A stretch of DNA of 64,000 bases from Thalassospira lucentensis MCCC 1A00383 = DSM 14000 (GCF_000421265.1 NZ_ATWN01000012.1:1-64000); one strand, 5' to 3'. Counted from the stretch's first letter, positions 8,394-18,109 are shown. The notes: generated from the sequence alone by a model not told the origin. Numbers and translations are program-made.

Positions 8394-9770
8394 TTAAACG
8401 CGTTTCCAGCTCGTGCCATCTTTGAAGTCTTCCAGCAGAATGCCGCGTGCCAGCAAATCATTGCGGATTTTATCGGCGGTTGCGAAATCCTTGTTCTTCT
8501 TGGCATCCGCACGCTGATTGATCAGATCATCAATCTCGGCGGCTTCGTCTTCGCCCGCACTGCCGGTAAACCAATCTTCCGGGTCGGCTTCCAAAATACC
8601 AAGCAACTTGGCCGCGGCGAGAATCTCGCCCTTGGCTTCCGCACGCTCGTATTTCTTTTCCGCCTTGTTGAACCGGGTCACCAGATTGTGGAATTCGGCA
8701 ATCGCCAGTGGGGTATTGAGGTCATCACACAGCGCCTCAAGGAACAGACGCGGTACCGGCATATCTTCCGGGGTCACATCTGCACTTTGACGCAATGCTG
8801 TATAGAACCGATCAAGCGATTCCTTGGCCTGACGCAGGTTGTCCTCGGTCCAATTGATCGGCTGATGATAATGGGTGCCGATCATCGCAAGGCGGATCGC
8901 TTCCCCCGGCCAGCTTTCAAGCAACTCATGCACGGTGACAAAATTGCCCAAGGACTTGGACATTTTTTCGCCTTCAACCATCAGGTGACCGTTATGCATC
9001 CAGTATTTGGCATAGCTCGACCCCTGATTGGCACAGCAACTTTGCGCCAATTCGTTTTCATGATGCGGGAACACAAGGTCCGATCCGCCGCCATGAATGT
9101 CGAAATTCTCACCGAGATAGCGCGTCGACATGGCTGAGCATTCAATATGCCAGCCCGGACGCCCCCGGCCCCATGGGCTTTCCCAGCCTGGAATGTCGTC
9201 TTCGGACGGCTTCCACAGCACGAAATCCGCAGGATCTTTTTTGTACGGCGCGACTTCAACCCGGGCACCGGCGATCATTTCCTTACGATCACGGCGCGAC
9301 AGCTTGCCATAGTCATCAAACTTATCGACCGAAAAGAGAACATGTCCTTCGGCGGCATAGGCAAAGCCCTGTTCGATCAGGCTTTCGCACATGGCAATCA
9401 TTTCAGCGATATGTTCGGTCGCACGCGGTTCGATATCGGGTTTGGCCGCGTTCAAGGCCCCCATGTCATCAAGATAGGCCTGATGGGTGCGTTTGGTGAT
9501 GTCAGAAATCGTCTCGCCGCTGTCTTTGGCGCGCGCGTTGATTTTATCATCAACGTCGGTAACGTTTCGAACGTAGGTCACATTTGGATAGATATGGCGC
9601 AAAACACGCACCAGCGTATCAAACACAACAACCGGGCGCGCATTACCAACATGGGCGTAATCATACACCGTCGGCCCGCACACATAGAGGCGCACGTTAT
9701 TGGCGTCAATCGGCTCAAACACCTGTTTTTCACGGGTGAGCGTGTCAAAGATACGAAGGGTCTTGTTCAT
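8394..9770 (-). CDS. cysS: Cysteinyl-tRNA synthetase
   Basis: 458 aa, normal length. Charges tRNA-Cys. Class I synthetase: HIGH-type motif in CGPTVYDYAHVGNARPV (zinc ligand C31 and H40 region), zinc-site residues in HIECSAMS and FPHHENE, and the KMSKS loop GEKMSKSLGNFVT. C-terminal anticodon-binding region from about residue 320. It is the last gene of a minus-strand run nadE-gltX-cysS with gaps of 24 and 68 bases. Confidence 0.97.
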   Translation of the reverse strand: MNKTLRIFDTLTREKQVFEPIDANNVRLYVCGPTVYDYAHVGNARPVVVFDTLVRVLRHIYPNVTYVRNVTDVDDKINARAKDSGETISDITKRTHQAYLDDMGALNAAKPDIEPRATEHIAEMIAMCESLIEQGFAYAAEGHVLFSVDKFDDYGKLSRRDRKEMIAGARVEVAPYKKDPADFVLWKPSEDDIPGWESPWGRGRPGWHIECSAMSTRYLGENFDIHGGGSDLVFPHHENELAQSCCANQGSSYAKYWMHNGHLMVEGEKMSKSLGNFVTVHELLESWPGEAIRLAMIGTHYHQPINWTEDNLRQAKESLDRFYTALRQSADVTPEDMPVPRLFLEALCDDLNTPLAIAEFHNLVTRFNKAEKKYERAEAKGEILAAAKLLGILEADPEDWFTGSAGEDEAAEIDDLINQRADAKKNKDFATADKIRNDLLARGILLEDFKDGTSWKRV

Positions 9771-9838
9771 TATAATTGTCCGTTTGGCTGTGGTGTCGGG
9801 TTAAATGCAGGCATTTATCGGCGATCAAAGCAGAATGC

Positions 9839-11191
9839 TTAGACCGCCTTCCCACACAGCCGGTTACGTGCTTTATCCCCGCCAATCAGAACCAGCATGG
9901 TCGACATTTCCGGGCCATGTTCACGTGCGGTCAGCGCCTTACGCAGCGGCATGAACAATTCCTTGCCCTTACGTCCAGTCGCATCCTTTACCGCAGTCGT
10001 CCAAGACTTCCAGCTCGTCCCGTCAAGCGCGCCTTCCGGCAGAAGGTCAGCCGCCTGTTTTAAGAACTCGGCATCTTTATCGTCGATTTCCGGCACCACG
10101 GGCTGATGGATCACATCCCACCATTCCAGTGCCTCTGACACGCGCCAGCAATTGCCACGCACCGCGTTCCAGAACGTCTCATCGGCGGTTGCCATGCCCG
10201 CAGTAATCAGTTTGGGCCGTGCGGCTTCAAACGACATGTCATGAATGACTTTTTCATTCAGGCTGGCCAATTCAGCCGGATCGAATTTCGGGGTTGAACG
10301 CCCGTAATGATCGAGATCGAATTTCTCAAGCACTTCAGACAGACTTGCCGGTTCGATTTTATCGGACGCGCCAAGGCCGGTCAAAAGACCGACCAATGCT
10401 TCGACCTCAAACCCGTCATTGCGCAATTCACGAAGCGACAGACTGCCAAGACGTTTTGAAAGCTGCGACCCACCTGGCCCCGCCAAAAGCGGCATATGGG
10501 CAAATTCAAGCGCACCCGGTTTCCCGCCAAGTGCAAGATACAGCAAAATCTGCGACACGGTATTGGTCACATGATCTTCGCCGCGAATGATGTGGGAAAC
10601 ACCCATTTCAAGGTCATCCACCACGGAACCAAGCATATACAGCAACGACCCGTCTTCACGGATCAAAACCGGATCCGACACATGTTCGGTATCAAACGAA
10701 CAAACGCCGCGTGCCAAATCATCCCATTCGACCATGCCGTCGGTCAGGATGAAACGCCAATGTGGTTTGCGCCCTTCGGCTTCCAGCGCGGCAATTTCAT
10801 CATCGCTTAGCGTCAATGCCTTACGGTCATAGATAAACGCCTGATGACGCTGGCGGGCGGCCTTGCGTTTCCAGTTCAGTTCGCCTTCGGTTTCGTAACA
10901 CGGATACAGCAATTCACGCTTTTTAAGGTCGGCAATCGCCGCGTCATATTTATCCTGACGCAGGGACTGGCGTTCTTCGCGGTCCCAATCAATGCCAAGC
11001 CACGTAAGGTCTTCGCGGATGGCGTCGACATATTCGTCCTTGGAGCGAACCGGATCGGTGTCATCAAACCGCAGGATGAATTCGCCGCCCGATTTACGGG
11101 CATAAAGCCAGTTCATCAGGGCAACACGGGCGTTCCCGACATGAAGAAGCCCGGTCGGGCTGGGTGCAAATCGCAGGACAGGTTTTGTCAT
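9839..11191 (-). CDS. gltX: Glutamyl-tRNA synthetase
   Basis: 450 aa class I synthetase. The nucleotide motif reads RFAPSPTGLLHVGNARVALM and the KMSKS-like loop is GGSQLSKRLGSLSLRELR. Length (450 rather than about 470-480) and QLSKR suit the alphaproteobacterial GluRS class; many members of the group carry two GluRS, one of which charges tRNA-Gln for later amidation, and which of the two this is cannot be settled here. It starts 24 bases after nadE. Confidence 0.94.
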   Translation of the reverse strand: MTKPVLRFAPSPTGLLHVGNARVALMNWLYARKSGGEFILRFDDTDPVRSKDEYVDAIREDLTWLGIDWDREERQSLRQDKYDAAIADLKKRELLYPCYETEGELNWKRKAARQRHQAFIYDRKALTLSDDEIAALEAEGRKPHWRFILTDGMVEWDDLARGVCSFDTEHVSDPVLIREDGSLLYMLGSVVDDLEMGVSHIIRGEDHVTNTVSQILLYLALGGKPGALEFAHMPLLAGPGGSQLSKRLGSLSLRELRNDGFEVEALVGLLTGLGASDKIEPASLSEVLEKFDLDHYGRSTPKFDPAELASLNEKVIHDMSFEAARPKLITAGMATADETFWNAVRGNCWRVSEALEWWDVIHQPVVPEIDDKDAEFLKQAADLLPEGALDGTSWKSWTTAVKDATGRKGKELFMPLRKALTAREHGPEMSTMLVLIGGDKARNRLCGKAV

Positions 11192-11215
11192 TTCAAACTT
11201 TTCAGTTCAAGTGGT

Positions 11216-12892
11216 TCAGGTCACGAGGTTCGTGAAACCATTTGTAATAGGATAGCGTCTGTCACGGCCAAAGGCGCGCGGCGTAATCTTGACCCCCGGC
11301 GGGGCCTGACGGCGTTTATATTCCGCCCGATCGAGCAATCGCCAAACCCGGCGTACAGTCGCCTCGTCATGACCGCTATCCACGATATCGCGTACAGACC
11401 GCTCACCTTCAATCATCTGATGCAAAATATCATCAAGAACATCATAAGGCGGCAGGCTGTCTTCGTCTTTTTGGTCCGGCCGTAATTCAGCAGATGGCGG
11501 CTTGGTAATGATCCGTTCGGGGATCACCATACCATCCGGGCCCATCGCACCAGCCGGTGTATTTTCATTGCGCCAATGGCACAGGTCAAACACGGTCGTT
11601 TTATAAAGGTCTTTCAAAACAGAATAGCCACCGCACATATCGCCATACAGCGTGGCATAGCCGACCGACATTTCCGACTTATTACCGGTCGTCAGCACCA
11701 TGTGGCCAAACTTGTTTGAAATCGCCATCAGGATCATCCCGCGCGACCGGGCCTGAATGTTTTCTTCGGCAATATCAGGTTCACGCCCTTCAAATGCAGG
11801 GGCCAGCATTTGATCAAACGCGCCCATTGCCGGACCGATATTAATGCTTTCGATCCCGGTTCGCAGCATATTGGCACACAGCTCTGCATCCTCAAGGCTA
11901 TCGGCCGAGGTATAAGGTGACGGCATCATCACCAGCCGCACGCGATCAGGTCCCAGCGCATCAACCGCAACCGCGGCCGACAACGCACTGTCGATCCCGC
12001 CCGACATGCCAATGACAACACCGGGGAAGCCATTTTTATTGACGTAATCACGCAAGCCCAGAACAAGGGTCTGATAAATCGCATCAAGGCCGGTCGGGTG
12101 TGCGACCTTGGGCGCATCGGATGCGCAGGCCCATGTGCCATCATCACCCTTGACCCAGTTTGATGTGACAACCCCCTCGGCAAAGCACGGCAAAGCCACG
12201 CCAAGCGATCCATCACCGTTCAAACCAAACGAGCCGCCATCAAAAACCAGCTCGTCCTGACCACCCACTTCGTTGCAATAGATCATCGGCGCGCCGGTTT
12301 CACCGACGCGGTCTGCAATCAGTTGACGACGCAAGCCCCCCTTGTCGGCTTCAAACGGTGATCCGTTGGGCACAAGGAAAATCTCGGCTCCCGCCTTGGC
12401 AAGATGGGCCACCACATTGGGCGTCCAGACATCTTCACAGATTGGCACACCAATTTTGACGCCCTTGAATGAAATCGGCTCGGGCATGGGACCGGCGGCA
12501 AAGACGCGCTTTTCATCAAACACGCCATAGTTCGGCAGGTCCTGCTTGGCCCGAACGTCAACAATCTTGCCCCGCTCGATCAGAAGAACTGCATTAAAGC
12601 GTGTGCCATCAATGTCCCATGGTGTCGTCAACAGCAATGCCGGACCATTGTCGCGTTTGGCAGTATGGGCACAAATCGCATCGACCGCGTCGCGCAAATG
12701 GCGCATGAACGCAGGCTTCATCACCAGATCCTCGGGCGGATAGCCCGACAGAACCAGTTCAGAATACAAAACGATATCCGCGCCCTGATCAGCCGCAGTT
12801 TCCCAGGCCGCCACAACCTTGTCCCGGTTCCCGGTTACATCACCGACAATCGGGTTGAGCTGGGCAATCGCAATGGCAAGCATATTTGTCAT
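11216..12892 (-). CDS. nadE: Glutamine-dependent NAD+ synthetase
   Basis: 558 aa two-domain enzyme making NAD+ from nicotinate adenine dinucleotide with glutamine as nitrogen donor. The N-terminal nitrilase domain shows the full catalytic triad E45 (SELVLSGYPPEDL), K116 (RAKQDLPNYGVFDEKR) and C152 (GVPICEDVWTP). The C-terminal synthetase domain has the ATP-pyrophosphatase loop IGMSGGIDSALSAAV. First gene of the nadE-gltX-cysS run; ATG at 12892 follows a gene-free region with the convergent-free upstream side. Confidence 0.96.
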   Translation of the reverse strand: MTNMLAIAIAQLNPIVGDVTGNRDKVVAAWETAADQGADIVLYSELVLSGYPPEDLVMKPAFMRHLRDAVDAICAHTAKRDNGPALLLTTPWDIDGTRFNAVLLIERGKIVDVRAKQDLPNYGVFDEKRVFAAGPMPEPISFKGVKIGVPICEDVWTPNVVAHLAKAGAEIFLVPNGSPFEADKGGLRRQLIADRVGETGAPMIYCNEVGGQDELVFDGGSFGLNGDGSLGVALPCFAEGVVTSNWVKGDDGTWACASDAPKVAHPTGLDAIYQTLVLGLRDYVNKNGFPGVVIGMSGGIDSALSAAVAVDALGPDRVRLVMMPSPYTSADSLEDAELCANMLRTGIESINIGPAMGAFDQMLAPAFEGREPDIAEENIQARSRGMILMAISNKFGHMVLTTGNKSEMSVGYATLYGDMCGGYSVLKDLYKTTVFDLCHWRNENTPAGAMGPDGMVIPERIITKPPSAELRPDQKDEDSLPPYDVLDDILHQMIEGERSVRDIVDSGHDEATVRRVWRLLDRAEYKRRQAPPGVKITPRAFGRDRRYPITNGFTNLVT

Positions 12893-13143
12893 GATGTTGG
12901 AATAAGAGCCCCCCCGCGCACTGTCAATTGCCGAATAACGAATATCGCCTGTTCCAAACGTGCAAGGCGCTTAAAATTTACGCCGCACTCCCATCAAGTC
13001 AAAGTGTTTTGCTCTTAAATCAGCACTGCATATCAGCTCTGCATAATTGATAATGACTTGCAAAATCGATCAAATATCGCTCTATTGCCCGCGCTGTAAA
13101 ATGCAGCGCACAAAAAATCAAAATTTAAAATACGAGCAAACAC

Positions 13144-13488
13144 ATGAGCACCACCAAAAATTCAACGGCACCTATGCCCGCCGTCACCGTTTCCTATATC
13201 CCCGGACGCGAAGCTTCCGAAAACCTTGGCATTGTTTTTGGCAGTTCGGTCAGAAGCCGCAACTTCCTGTTTGATATTTTTGCCGCATTCAAAAACCTGT
13301 TTGGCGGTGAAGTACGTTCCTATACCCGTCTTCTCGACGACGCGCAGAGAGAAGCGACCAGCCGCATGCTCGAACAGGCCAAAAAGCTTGATGCAGATGC
13401 CGTTGTTGATGTGCATTTTGCCACGTCACAGGTTGCCTATAAAGCGGCTGAAATCTTCGCCTATGGCACCGCTGTTCGCCTGAAATAA
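13144..13488 (+). CDS. YbjQ/UPF0145 family protein
   Basis: 114 aa single-domain protein of the YbjQ (UPF0145, 'heavy-metal-binding domain') family, which forms small beta-rich oligomers of unknown role. Seen here: VSYIPGREASENLGIVFGSS, then EATSRMLEQAKKLDADAVVD and AAEIFAYGTAVRL, the family pattern. It sits 18 bases before a protease that carries a related domain at its own N-terminus, so the two are probably one operon and may interact. Confidence 0.85.
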   Translation: MSTTKNSTAPMPAVTVSYIPGREASENLGIVFGSSVRSRNFLFDIFAAFKNLFGGEVRSYTRLLDDAQREATSRMLEQAKKLDADAVVDVHFATSQVAYKAAEIFAYGTAVRLK

Positions 13489-13506
13489 CGGTTAGGATTC
13501 CCAAAA

Positions 13507-14868
13507 ATGGAAGAAATCATTCTTCCGGGAATTTTGCTGACCATCCTGATCGGAATTGCCTATCTGACCGGCCGCGTGGCCGATGGGGTACATGACCGCG
13601 CATTAAAACGCGATGAGTCGTTACTGCCCCGACAGGTTCTTGATTCAGGAAGCAACATTCCCGGTGACATAAAACTGCACGACACTGCCATGGTAACCGG
13701 CAAAGTCGTGATTGCCGAAGATCGTTTTCGCAATCTTCTGGCCCGCTTGCGCATTTTTGTCGGTGGGCGCCTTAGTGCGCATGAAGCATCAATAACCCGC
13801 GCCAAACGCGAGGCCATGTTGCGCCTGCGCACCAACGCCAAGGGTGCCAGCCATATTATCGGTATTCGGTTTGATTCCGCACAACTAAGTCGCGGCATGA
13901 TCGAAATGATTGTGTCTGGCACCGCCCTTTATACCGATCATCGACCAAAGGGCGGCTTTCCATCCGCCCTGCCCGATGACGGGGTTAATATCAGCCACCG
14001 TAACCTGCTCGTCGAATTCCTGTCGGCAAGCACAGCATTTCTTCTGATTTGCTGGGGAATTTATGCGGCCAGTGGCCTGTTGGTCGAATGGGCCAGCCAT
14101 GAAATCTCGGTCGAGGACGAAGTTGCCATCTGGTCGCAGCTTGAACCCGAGCTGATCAACCATCACCGCACCGCAGACGACCGCAGTTTGGCGGAAAACT
14201 ATCTGGTTGATCTGATCAATTCGATCCCCAAAACGGCTCTTGGTCCGGCAGCGGCCTACGATTTTGACGTCGTGATCGTTCCCGATCCGACACCAAATGC
14301 GGCGGCCCTTCCCGGAGGATTGATCCTTGTTCATTCAGGCATGATTGATCTGGTCGAAAGCGAGAACGAGCTGCTGTCGATCCTTGGCCATGAAATCGGC
14401 CATTATAACGGGCGCGATCACCTTGAAGGATTGGGGCGCGAAGTTGTCGGTGTTGCCCTGTCAGCCATGATGTTTCAGACCGATGCGGTTTTGACCACCT
14501 GGATTGCCGGCTGGCCAAAATTGCTGACCGACCTTGATTATTCGCGCAGTCAGGAACTTGACGCCGATAATTGGAGCCTCAAGATCCTGATGGCGAAATA
14601 CGGCCATGTTGGCGAAGTCGCAACGACCTTTGAAAAGCTTGGTCAAATGCAGGGCGGGCACAGTGTCATGGATTATCTGGCAACCCACCCGCACCCACAG
14701 GACCGGGTTGACCGGCTGTATAAAATGGCTCGCGACCAAGACCTTCCGATGGGCGAACCTGTCGACCTAGAAGAAGCCTTCGAAGACTTCCTTGTGCGTA
14801 CCGGCGAAATCCCGGAAAGCGCGCGTGAGGAAGGCCGTAAATTTAGCCTCACAACCACGAAAGACTGA
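13507..14868 (+). CDS. M48-family metalloprotease with N-terminal YbjQ-like domain
   Basis: 453 aa. Order: membrane anchor at residues 5-22; a YbjQ-like region at about 40-146 (ARLRIFVGGRLSAHEASITR, then KREAMLRLRTNAKGASHIIG); a second membrane segment about 173-193; then a peptidase M48 domain with HEIGH at 295-299 and the third zinc ligand E350 in QELDAD. M48 proteins (HtpX, BepA, LoiP) are envelope quality-control proteases. The fusion of a YbjQ-like domain to the peptidase, directly after a free-standing YbjQ gene, suggests that the domain feeds substrates or senses a signal. Stop is 5 bases before the next gene. Confidence 0.85.
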   Translation: MEEIILPGILLTILIGIAYLTGRVADGVHDRALKRDESLLPRQVLDSGSNIPGDIKLHDTAMVTGKVVIAEDRFRNLLARLRIFVGGRLSAHEASITRAKREAMLRLRTNAKGASHIIGIRFDSAQLSRGMIEMIVSGTALYTDHRPKGGFPSALPDDGVNISHRNLLVEFLSASTAFLLICWGIYAASGLLVEWASHEISVEDEVAIWSQLEPELINHHRTADDRSLAENYLVDLINSIPKTALGPAAAYDFDVVIVPDPTPNAAALPGGLILVHSGMIDLVESENELLSILGHEIGHYNGRDHLEGLGREVVGVALSAMMFQTDAVLTTWIAGWPKLLTDLDYSRSQELDADNWSLKILMAKYGHVGEVATTFEKLGQMQGGHSVMDYLATHPHPQDRVDRLYKMARDQDLPMGEPVDLEEAFEDFLVRTGEIPESAREEGRKFSLTTTKD

Positions 14869-14873
14869 CACAC

Positions 14874-15449
14874 ATGCGTGGATTTCTTTTCCCCTTCCGC
14901 TTCCTAAGCGTAAGTGGTCGCCCGAACATCGAGTTTTGGCTCACCCAATGCGTCATTTTGGCATCCACAATAATCGGTGTGTATCTGGCAAGTTTTGCTG
15001 GTTTTCAGATCGCCGTTGACTTTGATCGGTATCAGACGATGTCCGATGTCAGCAATCTGGAAAAATCGCTCGAAGCTGAGTTTGGCGACAATATCGAAAA
15101 GGTCGAAACATGGATCGCCGATTATCCAGAGGCCCCGATGACGTGGCACGCCCAAACGCTAGCACCGCGCGAAGCCCACAAACTCGACGATATGGTTTGG
15201 CAAACCATGCGCTATTCCGACCGCACGCTTGAGGTAAACCCAAAAGTTCTGACCGGTGTGCGTCGCTTTTATGGCGATATCGAAGCACAGATGACCATTT
15301 TGTTCATGCAGCAAAATGCAAATGGCTATGCCCGCAAAGCCATGGAAAAAATGACAACAATCGTTGCTACGGCCCGTCAAGACGTCCTGCCGTTACTGCA
15401 ATCGGAAATCAAACGTTTGGATAGTGAATTGGCCGATATGGCCAATTAG
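14874..15449 (+). CDS. Membrane-anchored hypothetical protein in the YbjQ-M48 operon
   Basis: 191 aa, unrecognised. One clear membrane helix at about residues 23-47 (FWLTQCVILASTIIGVYLAS), after a basic N-terminus, then a soluble alpha-helical domain with acidic and Met-rich stretches (FMQQNANGYARKAMEKMTTI). It begins 5 bases after the M48 gene and is followed by a terminator, so the three genes 13144-15449 form an operon. A partner or substrate adaptor of the protease is a reasonable guess only. Confidence 0.75.
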   Translation: MRGFLFPFRFLSVSGRPNIEFWLTQCVILASTIIGVYLASFAGFQIAVDFDRYQTMSDVSNLEKSLEAEFGDNIEKVETWIADYPEAPMTWHAQTLAPREAHKLDDMVWQTMRYSDRTLEVNPKVLTGVRRFYGDIEAQMTILFMQQNANGYARKAMEKMTTIVATARQDVLPLLQSEIKRLDSELADMAN

Positions 15450-15482
15450 GCCCGATTGACACCGAAACAAGACACATCAAGC

Positions 15483-15514
15483 AAACCGGGGCGGCATCAG
15501 TGGCCCCGGTTTTG
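15483..15514 (+). terminator. Terminator of the YbjQ-M48 operon
   Basis: Perfect 10-bp stem AAACCGGGGC / GCCCCGGTTT with a 10-base loop, followed by TGTTTTGT. It lies 34 bases after the last stop. Confidence 0.85.
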
Positions 15515-15552
15515 TTTTGTCTTCGATGTGATTTTGGTGGGAACCGTGAAAG

Positions 15553-16038
15553 CTACAAATCCAGTGCAGCGTCGATTTCGTCCTGGCTCATGGTTTTGGC
15601 CGATCCGTGGATAATCCCGCTGGCAACATCCATGAACCGTTGCAGCGATTTGGTGACGGCATTGGCGGTTTCACGCAGCAGTTCTTCGTTGCCATCGGCA
15701 ATGATCGCATCAAGCTGCGTATTGGCGTGGCCGACAATCGTATTGAGGTGATTGATGGTTTCTTCAAACGGATCACGGAACCGGCTTGGCACATGATCAT
15801 AGGCCTCAATCGCCAGTTCGCGGTCGGAAAACGCACTATCGCGGAAATGATCCTGATAGCTTTTTGGAGCCCACTCTTTGCAATCCTCGATCATGTCAGG
15901 CATGTCTGGGACCATTTCGAGCAACATGACGATTTCGTTGAAGTGATTCAGATAATCGGTCGCCAAAAGCGTCGTGGAGGAAATATTCGTTCCCTCAACC
16001 TTTTTCTGCCACGCAGCAAAATCCGCTTCATCCGTCAT
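15553..16038 (-). CDS. Hypothetical protein with FliM/CheZ-like C-terminal peptide
   Basis: 161 aa, soluble, mostly helical, not matched to a named family. The last residues read SQDEIDAALDL. This closely resembles the CheY-binding EIDALL peptide at the N-terminus of FliM (SQxEIDALL) and the acidic C-terminal tail of CheZ. The body (FEETINHLNTIVGHANTQLD, then LRETANAVTKSLQRFM) could form a helical bundle like CheZ, but the CheZ catalytic motif was not found. Monocistronic by appearance. A CheY-binding protein is an inference from the tail alone. Confidence 0.7.
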   Translation of the reverse strand: MTDEADFAAWQKKVEGTNISSTTLLATDYLNHFNEIVMLLEMVPDMPDMIEDCKEWAPKSYQDHFRDSAFSDRELAIEAYDHVPSRFRDPFEETINHLNTIVGHANTQLDAIIADGNEELLRETANAVTKSLQRFMDVASGIIHGSAKTMSQDEIDAALDL

Positions 16039-16358
16039 ATTTATGTGCGACCCTCAATCCCTAATATCCATCAGGTATTAGCCTGTATTTGTCTATACTT
16101 AAGAATATTCGATGCCGTTGGGTAGAGGTAAAATGAAACAATCGGCGTCAATTGATGCGGATTTGCTGTTTTTCAATCGAATGAAGACCAACAAAATCAC
16201 GTAAAACGTGTTCTGACCTCAAAATTGACGTCTAAAGGATGTCATGGACCTCATCAGTACCAAGTACCAAACACCGGTCCACCATATGCCATCCCGACAA
16301 AACAAAGGCGCCCGGTTTCCCGGACGCCTTTGCCAAAACAGATCAATCCCAAGACAGA
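16039..16358. other. 320-base gene-free stretch upstream of the FliM-tail gene
   Basis: Holds the aroG terminator at 16304-16331 and, closer to the 161-aa gene, an inverted repeat CTAATA-9-TATTAG at 16061-16081 that could be an operator in its promoter region. The rest (about 16100-16300) is AT-rich with no convincing coding sequence. Confidence 0.5.
16304..16331 (-). terminator. Terminator downstream of the class II DAHP synthase gene
   Basis: Stem AAAGGCG.CCGG / CCGG.CGCCTTT with one C-A mismatch and a 4-base loop; on the minus strand it is followed by TTTGTTTTG. It lies 28 bases past the stop of the DAHP synthase gene. Confidence 0.8.
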
Positions 16359-17741
16359 TCAGGCAGAAGCCGCAAGCAGCTCACGCGCATCATCGCGTTC
16401 CTGTTTGATCATCTCAGCCATCAGGAACGCCAGTTCCAATGCCTGCCCGCCATTCAGGCGCGGGTCACAATGGGTGTGATAACGATCCGACAGGCTGTCT
16501 ACCGTCACTTCACGTGCCCCACCGATGCACTCGGTCACATCGGTTCCGGTCATTTCAAAATGAACACCGCCGGCATGGGTTCCTTCGGCTTTATGCACGT
16601 CAAAGAACGTTTTAACTTCCGAAAGAATCGCATCGAACGGACGGGTTTTATAGCCGTTGGTGGCCTTGATCGTGTTGCCATGCATCGGATCGCACGACCA
16701 AACCACCTTGCGACCTTCGGCTTTAACCCGCTTGACCAGACGCGGCAGATGATCATTGACCTTCTCTGCGCCCATGCGGGCAATCAGGGTCAAACGACCA
16801 GCTTCGTTTTTCGGGTTGAGAATATCGATCAGACGGATCAAGTCATCCTCATCCATTGTCGGGCCGCATTTCATGCCAATCGGGTTGTTCACACCGCGCA
16901 AGAATTCGACATGGGCCTCATCGGCCTTACGGGTACGGTCCCCGATCCACAGCATGTGCGCCGAACAGTCGTACCAATCCCCAGTCAGACTGTCCTGACG
17001 GGTCAATGCCTGCTCATAGCCCAGCAAAAGCGCCTCGTGGGAAGTATAGAAATCGGTTTCGCGCATCTGCGGTGCTGTTTCCGCGGTAATACCGCACGCC
17101 TGCATGAAGGCAACCGCCTCATCGATCTGGGTGGTCATCTTGCTATAACGTTCACCGGCCGGGCTGCCATCGACAAACGACAGGTTCCAACGGTGGATTT
17201 TGCTGAGATCAGCAAAGCCCCCTTGTGCAAACGCACGCAGAAGGTTTAACGTCGATGCCGATTGGTTATAGGCACGGATCTGGCGCTGCGGGTCCGGAAT
17301 GCGGGCTTCTGGCGTGAACTCGATCCCGTTGATGTTGTCACCACGGTAACTTGGCAGTTCAACACCATTAATGGTTTCGGTATCGGCAGAACGCGGCTTG
17401 GCGAATTGACCGGCCATACGACCGACCTTGACCACCGGGCAGGCCGCGCCATAGGTCAAAACAACCGCCATCTGCAACATTACCTTAAAGGTGTCGCGGA
17501 TGTTGTTGGGATGAAATTCCTTAAAGCTTTCGGCGCAATCGCCCCCCTGAAGCAGGAAGGCCTTGCCTTCTGCAACTTCACCAAGCTTTTCCTTAAGCGC
17601 GCGCGCCTCGCCAGCAAATACCAAAGGAGGATAGCTGCCGAGCTCTTGCTCTACGGCCCCGAGGGCCTGTGCATCCGGATAAGTCGGCATCTGCTTTACA
17701 GGCAGGTTACGCCAGCTATCAATGCTCCAGCTCTTGCTCAT
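16359..17741 (-). CDS. Class II 3-deoxy-7-phosphoheptulonate (DAHP) synthase
   Basis: 460 aa. Joins phosphoenolpyruvate and erythrose 4-phosphate, the first step of the shikimate pathway. Plant-type (AroA-II) sequence: [15 protein letters not shown] near residue 80, [14 protein letters not shown] near residue 120, [20 protein letters not shown] and [20 protein letters not shown], and a near-C-terminal [16 protein letters not shown]. The metal-binding C, H, E and D residues of the class are in these motifs. Monocistronic with its own terminator; an extended -10 promoter may lie at 17781-17789. Class is certain; allosteric control is not visible. Confidence 0.95.
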   Translation of the reverse strand: MSKSWSIDSWRNLPVKQMPTYPDAQALGAVEQELGSYPPLVFAGEARALKEKLGEVAEGKAFLLQGGDCAESFKEFHPNNIRDTFKVMLQMAVVLTYGAACPVVKVGRMAGQFAKPRSADTETINGVELPSYRGDNINGIEFTPEARIPDPQRQIRAYNQSASTLNLLRAFAQGGFADLSKIHRWNLSFVDGSPAGERYSKMTTQIDEAVAFMQACGITAETAPQMRETDFYTSHEALLLGYEQALTRQDSLTGDWYDCSAHMLWIGDRTRKADEAHVEFLRGVNNPIGMKCGPTMDEDDLIRLIDILNPKNEAGRLTLIARMGAEKVNDHLPRLVKRVKAEGRKVVWSCDPMHGNTIKATNGYKTRPFDAILSEVKTFFDVHKAEGTHAGGVHFEMTGTDVTECIGGAREVTVDSLSDRYHTHCDPRLNGGQALELAFLMAEMIKQERDDARELLAASA

Positions 17742-18109
17742 TTGCTTCCTCTCAATCGTGCATGATCATTGTCATGCCGCATTATAACACAAATCCACTT
17801 CGCCAGCGGAATTCCGCCGTGCCGTCGGTCATTTAACCGGGCCAAACTTGATACGGGTTTTACCACCGCATTTCCACCCCTTCTCGACTTAAGGATGACA
17901 AAAACCCGCAATTTTTTGCCAAGACACATAAAATTCACGCAAAATTCCACTCAAAACCAGAAATTTGCGATGGGGTGGTCGCCGATTGCCTCTTGGTCCT
18001 GACATTGATGTATGTGCGAATCCGCCGATCCGCAATCATCAGACCATTTGCGCATCGCAAAGATTAAGGGCACACTGCGCCGCGCCCACCACCATCATTC
18101 GGAACCCCG
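17742..18109. other. 368-base divergent intergenic region between DAHP synthase and TauE genes
   Basis: Contains the possible extended -10 element for the DAHP synthase gene (17781-17789) and the leader of the TauE-like gene. No ORF of quality, no strong hairpin and no recognised riboswitch was seen. Confidence 0.5.
17781..17789 (-). promoter_or_regulatory. Possible extended -10 promoter of the DAHP synthase gene
   Basis: Reading the minus strand gives TGTTATAAT, a TGnTATAAT extended -10, 40-48 bases upstream of the DAHP synthase ATG. No good -35 box is present at 17 bp, which extended -10 promoters can tolerate. Confidence 0.35.

Noticed and set aside
13050..13070. Fur-box-like sequence TGATAATGACTTGCAAAATC upstream of the YbjQ gene
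   Set aside because: Only the left half matches the consensus, and Alphaproteobacteria often use Irr or Mur instead; AT-rich chance match is likely.
13091..13109. Hairpin GCGCTG-7-CAGCGC followed by A-rich DNA
   Set aside because: Only 6 bp with no T tract on the plus strand, and no gene ends just before it; not reported as a terminator.
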